NCBI GenBank assembly: GCA_018263585.1
Contig: JAANWZ010000105.1
Coordinates: 1-34,992, forward strand
Origin: Calditrichota bacterium
Lineage (GTDB): Bacteria; Electryoneota; Electryoneia; Electryoneales; Electryoneaceae
DNA length: 34,992 bases
Reading direction: 5' to 3'
Shown here: positions 34,207 through 34,992 of the stretch, one piece after another
How the letters are laid out: each line of letters begins with the position of its first letter
Numbering within the stretch: the first letter of the stretch is position 1
The notes under the pieces: model-generated
Databases searched by the model: none
What the model was told of the DNA's origin: nothing
What the model saw: the letters and a program-made list of their open reading frames with translations, nothing else
Position numbers and translations under genes: made by a program

Positions 34207-34992
34207 CTATTTGAGCAGCGTGAGTTTGCGGATCGCATCGAGCTCGCCCGGCGCGTGCGCGCGCACGAAATAGAGCCCGCTCGCGAGCGACGAACCGTCG
34301 AACGTGAACGTATGCGACCCCGCCGCGAACACGCCGTCCGCGAGCGTTGCGACCACGCGGCCGTTCACATTGTACACGGTCACGGTCAACTCAGCCGACT
34401 CCGGCAGCCGTACCGAGACAGCCGTCGCCGGGTTGAACGGGTTCGGGTGCGCCGCGCTCAGCGAGAATTCGGATGGGACGCGCGCCGAGCCGACCTCGTC
34501 CCGGGACGCCGCCGCCGCGAACGATCCCCCGCTCGCCGGCCACTGGTCAGCGTCGAACTGATAATCCCCGCCACCCGCGGCCGGCCCGCCGGCGAGCTTG
34601 AAGAACGTGTACGAGTCCGACAGCAGCGCGTTCGGGTAGAAGCCGGCGTACCCGTTGTAGCTGTACACTCCGGCCGGCGCCGCGCCCGGAACCTGTTGCT
34701 GCATCGGCACGGTCACGTCCATGAACGGGACGAGTGTGAACGTCTGCTGGAACAGGGTCTGCGTTTCCACGCCGTTCGGCATCGTCGCGGTCGTCCAGTA
34801 GCTGACTCCGGGCACGGTCATGTTCAGTTGGCTGACCAGCGACGCGTTGTAATCAAGCGCACCGCCGTCCGGCGGGATCACCGTGTTCACCGGGTCGAGC
34901 GTGAGTTCGACGTCATACGGCTGCGGTTCGCGGTCGCCGGTGAAGAAGCCGCCGTACTCATCCCACTCCCAGTTGCCCGGATCCTGCCAGAA
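34207..34992 (-). CDS. Secreted protein C-terminal part with FlgD/T9SS-type sorting domain (runs off window)
   Basis: Frame is open to 34992 (FWQDPGNWEWDEYGGFFTGDREPQPYDVELTLDPVNTVIPPDGG..); C-terminus HPNPFNPATAVSVRLPESAELTVTVYNVNGRVVATLADGVFAAGSHTFTFDGSSLASGLYFVRAHAPGELDAIRKLTLLK. Confidence 0.8.
   Translation of the reverse strand, partial: FWQDPGNWEWDEYGGFFTGDREPQPYDVELTLDPVNTVIPPDGGALDYNASLVSQLNMTVPGVSYWTTATMPNGVETQTLFQQTFTLVPFMDVTVPMQQQVPGAAPAGVYSYNGYAGFYPNALLSDSYTFFKLAGGPAAGGGDYQFDADQWPASGGSFAAAASRDEVGSARVPSEFSLSAAHPNPFNPATAVSVRLPESAELTVTVYNVNGRVVATLADGVFAAGSHTFTFDGSSLASGLYFVRAHAPGELDAIRKLTLLK

Noticed and set aside
1-34992. rRNA or tRNA genes
   Set aside because: No recognisable rRNA segments or tRNA T-loop/anticodon signatures found on either strand by eye; a dedicated scan would be needed to be sure.

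Overview
GC-rich window of about 35 kb, probably from an uncultivated bacterium of the FCB/Eisenbacteria type; this is inferred from the FlgD/T9SS-like 'YPNPFN' C-terminal sorting domains on several secreted proteins. The core is a nearly complete dissimilatory sulfite reductase locus on the + strand: dsrA-dsrB-dsrD, dsrL-dsrC-dsrN, an RsbRD_N-domain gene, then dsrM-K-J-O-P. It is flanked by a YeiH-family putative sulfate exporter (divergent) and an arylsulfotransferase-like secreted protein. dsrD and dsrL occur together and no dsrEFH is present. The right half holds an S41-like lipoprotein, a surface-protein gene interrupted by one in-frame TGA, an MmgE/PrpD gene, an ECF sigma/anti-sigma/secreted repeat-protein cluster, an AhpD-like protein, a class V aminotransferase and an NtrC-type two-component system. 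The most unusual non-coding signal is a dense set of modular palindromic intergenic repeats. One class has hairpins whose 8-nt loop is conserved (ANACNGAC, about 12 copies) while the stem sequence changes from copy to copy, usually a few nt upstream of a TTCAGGATGACA-type end. Other elements are a 199-bp MITE-like element with perfect 14-bp terminal inverted repeats between dsrD and dsrL, a 29-bp-arm palindrome that supplies the dsrO C-terminus and stop codon, 45-bp tandem repeats, and a 115-bp nested inverted-repeat element. All family assignments are by eye from motifs; no database search was run.
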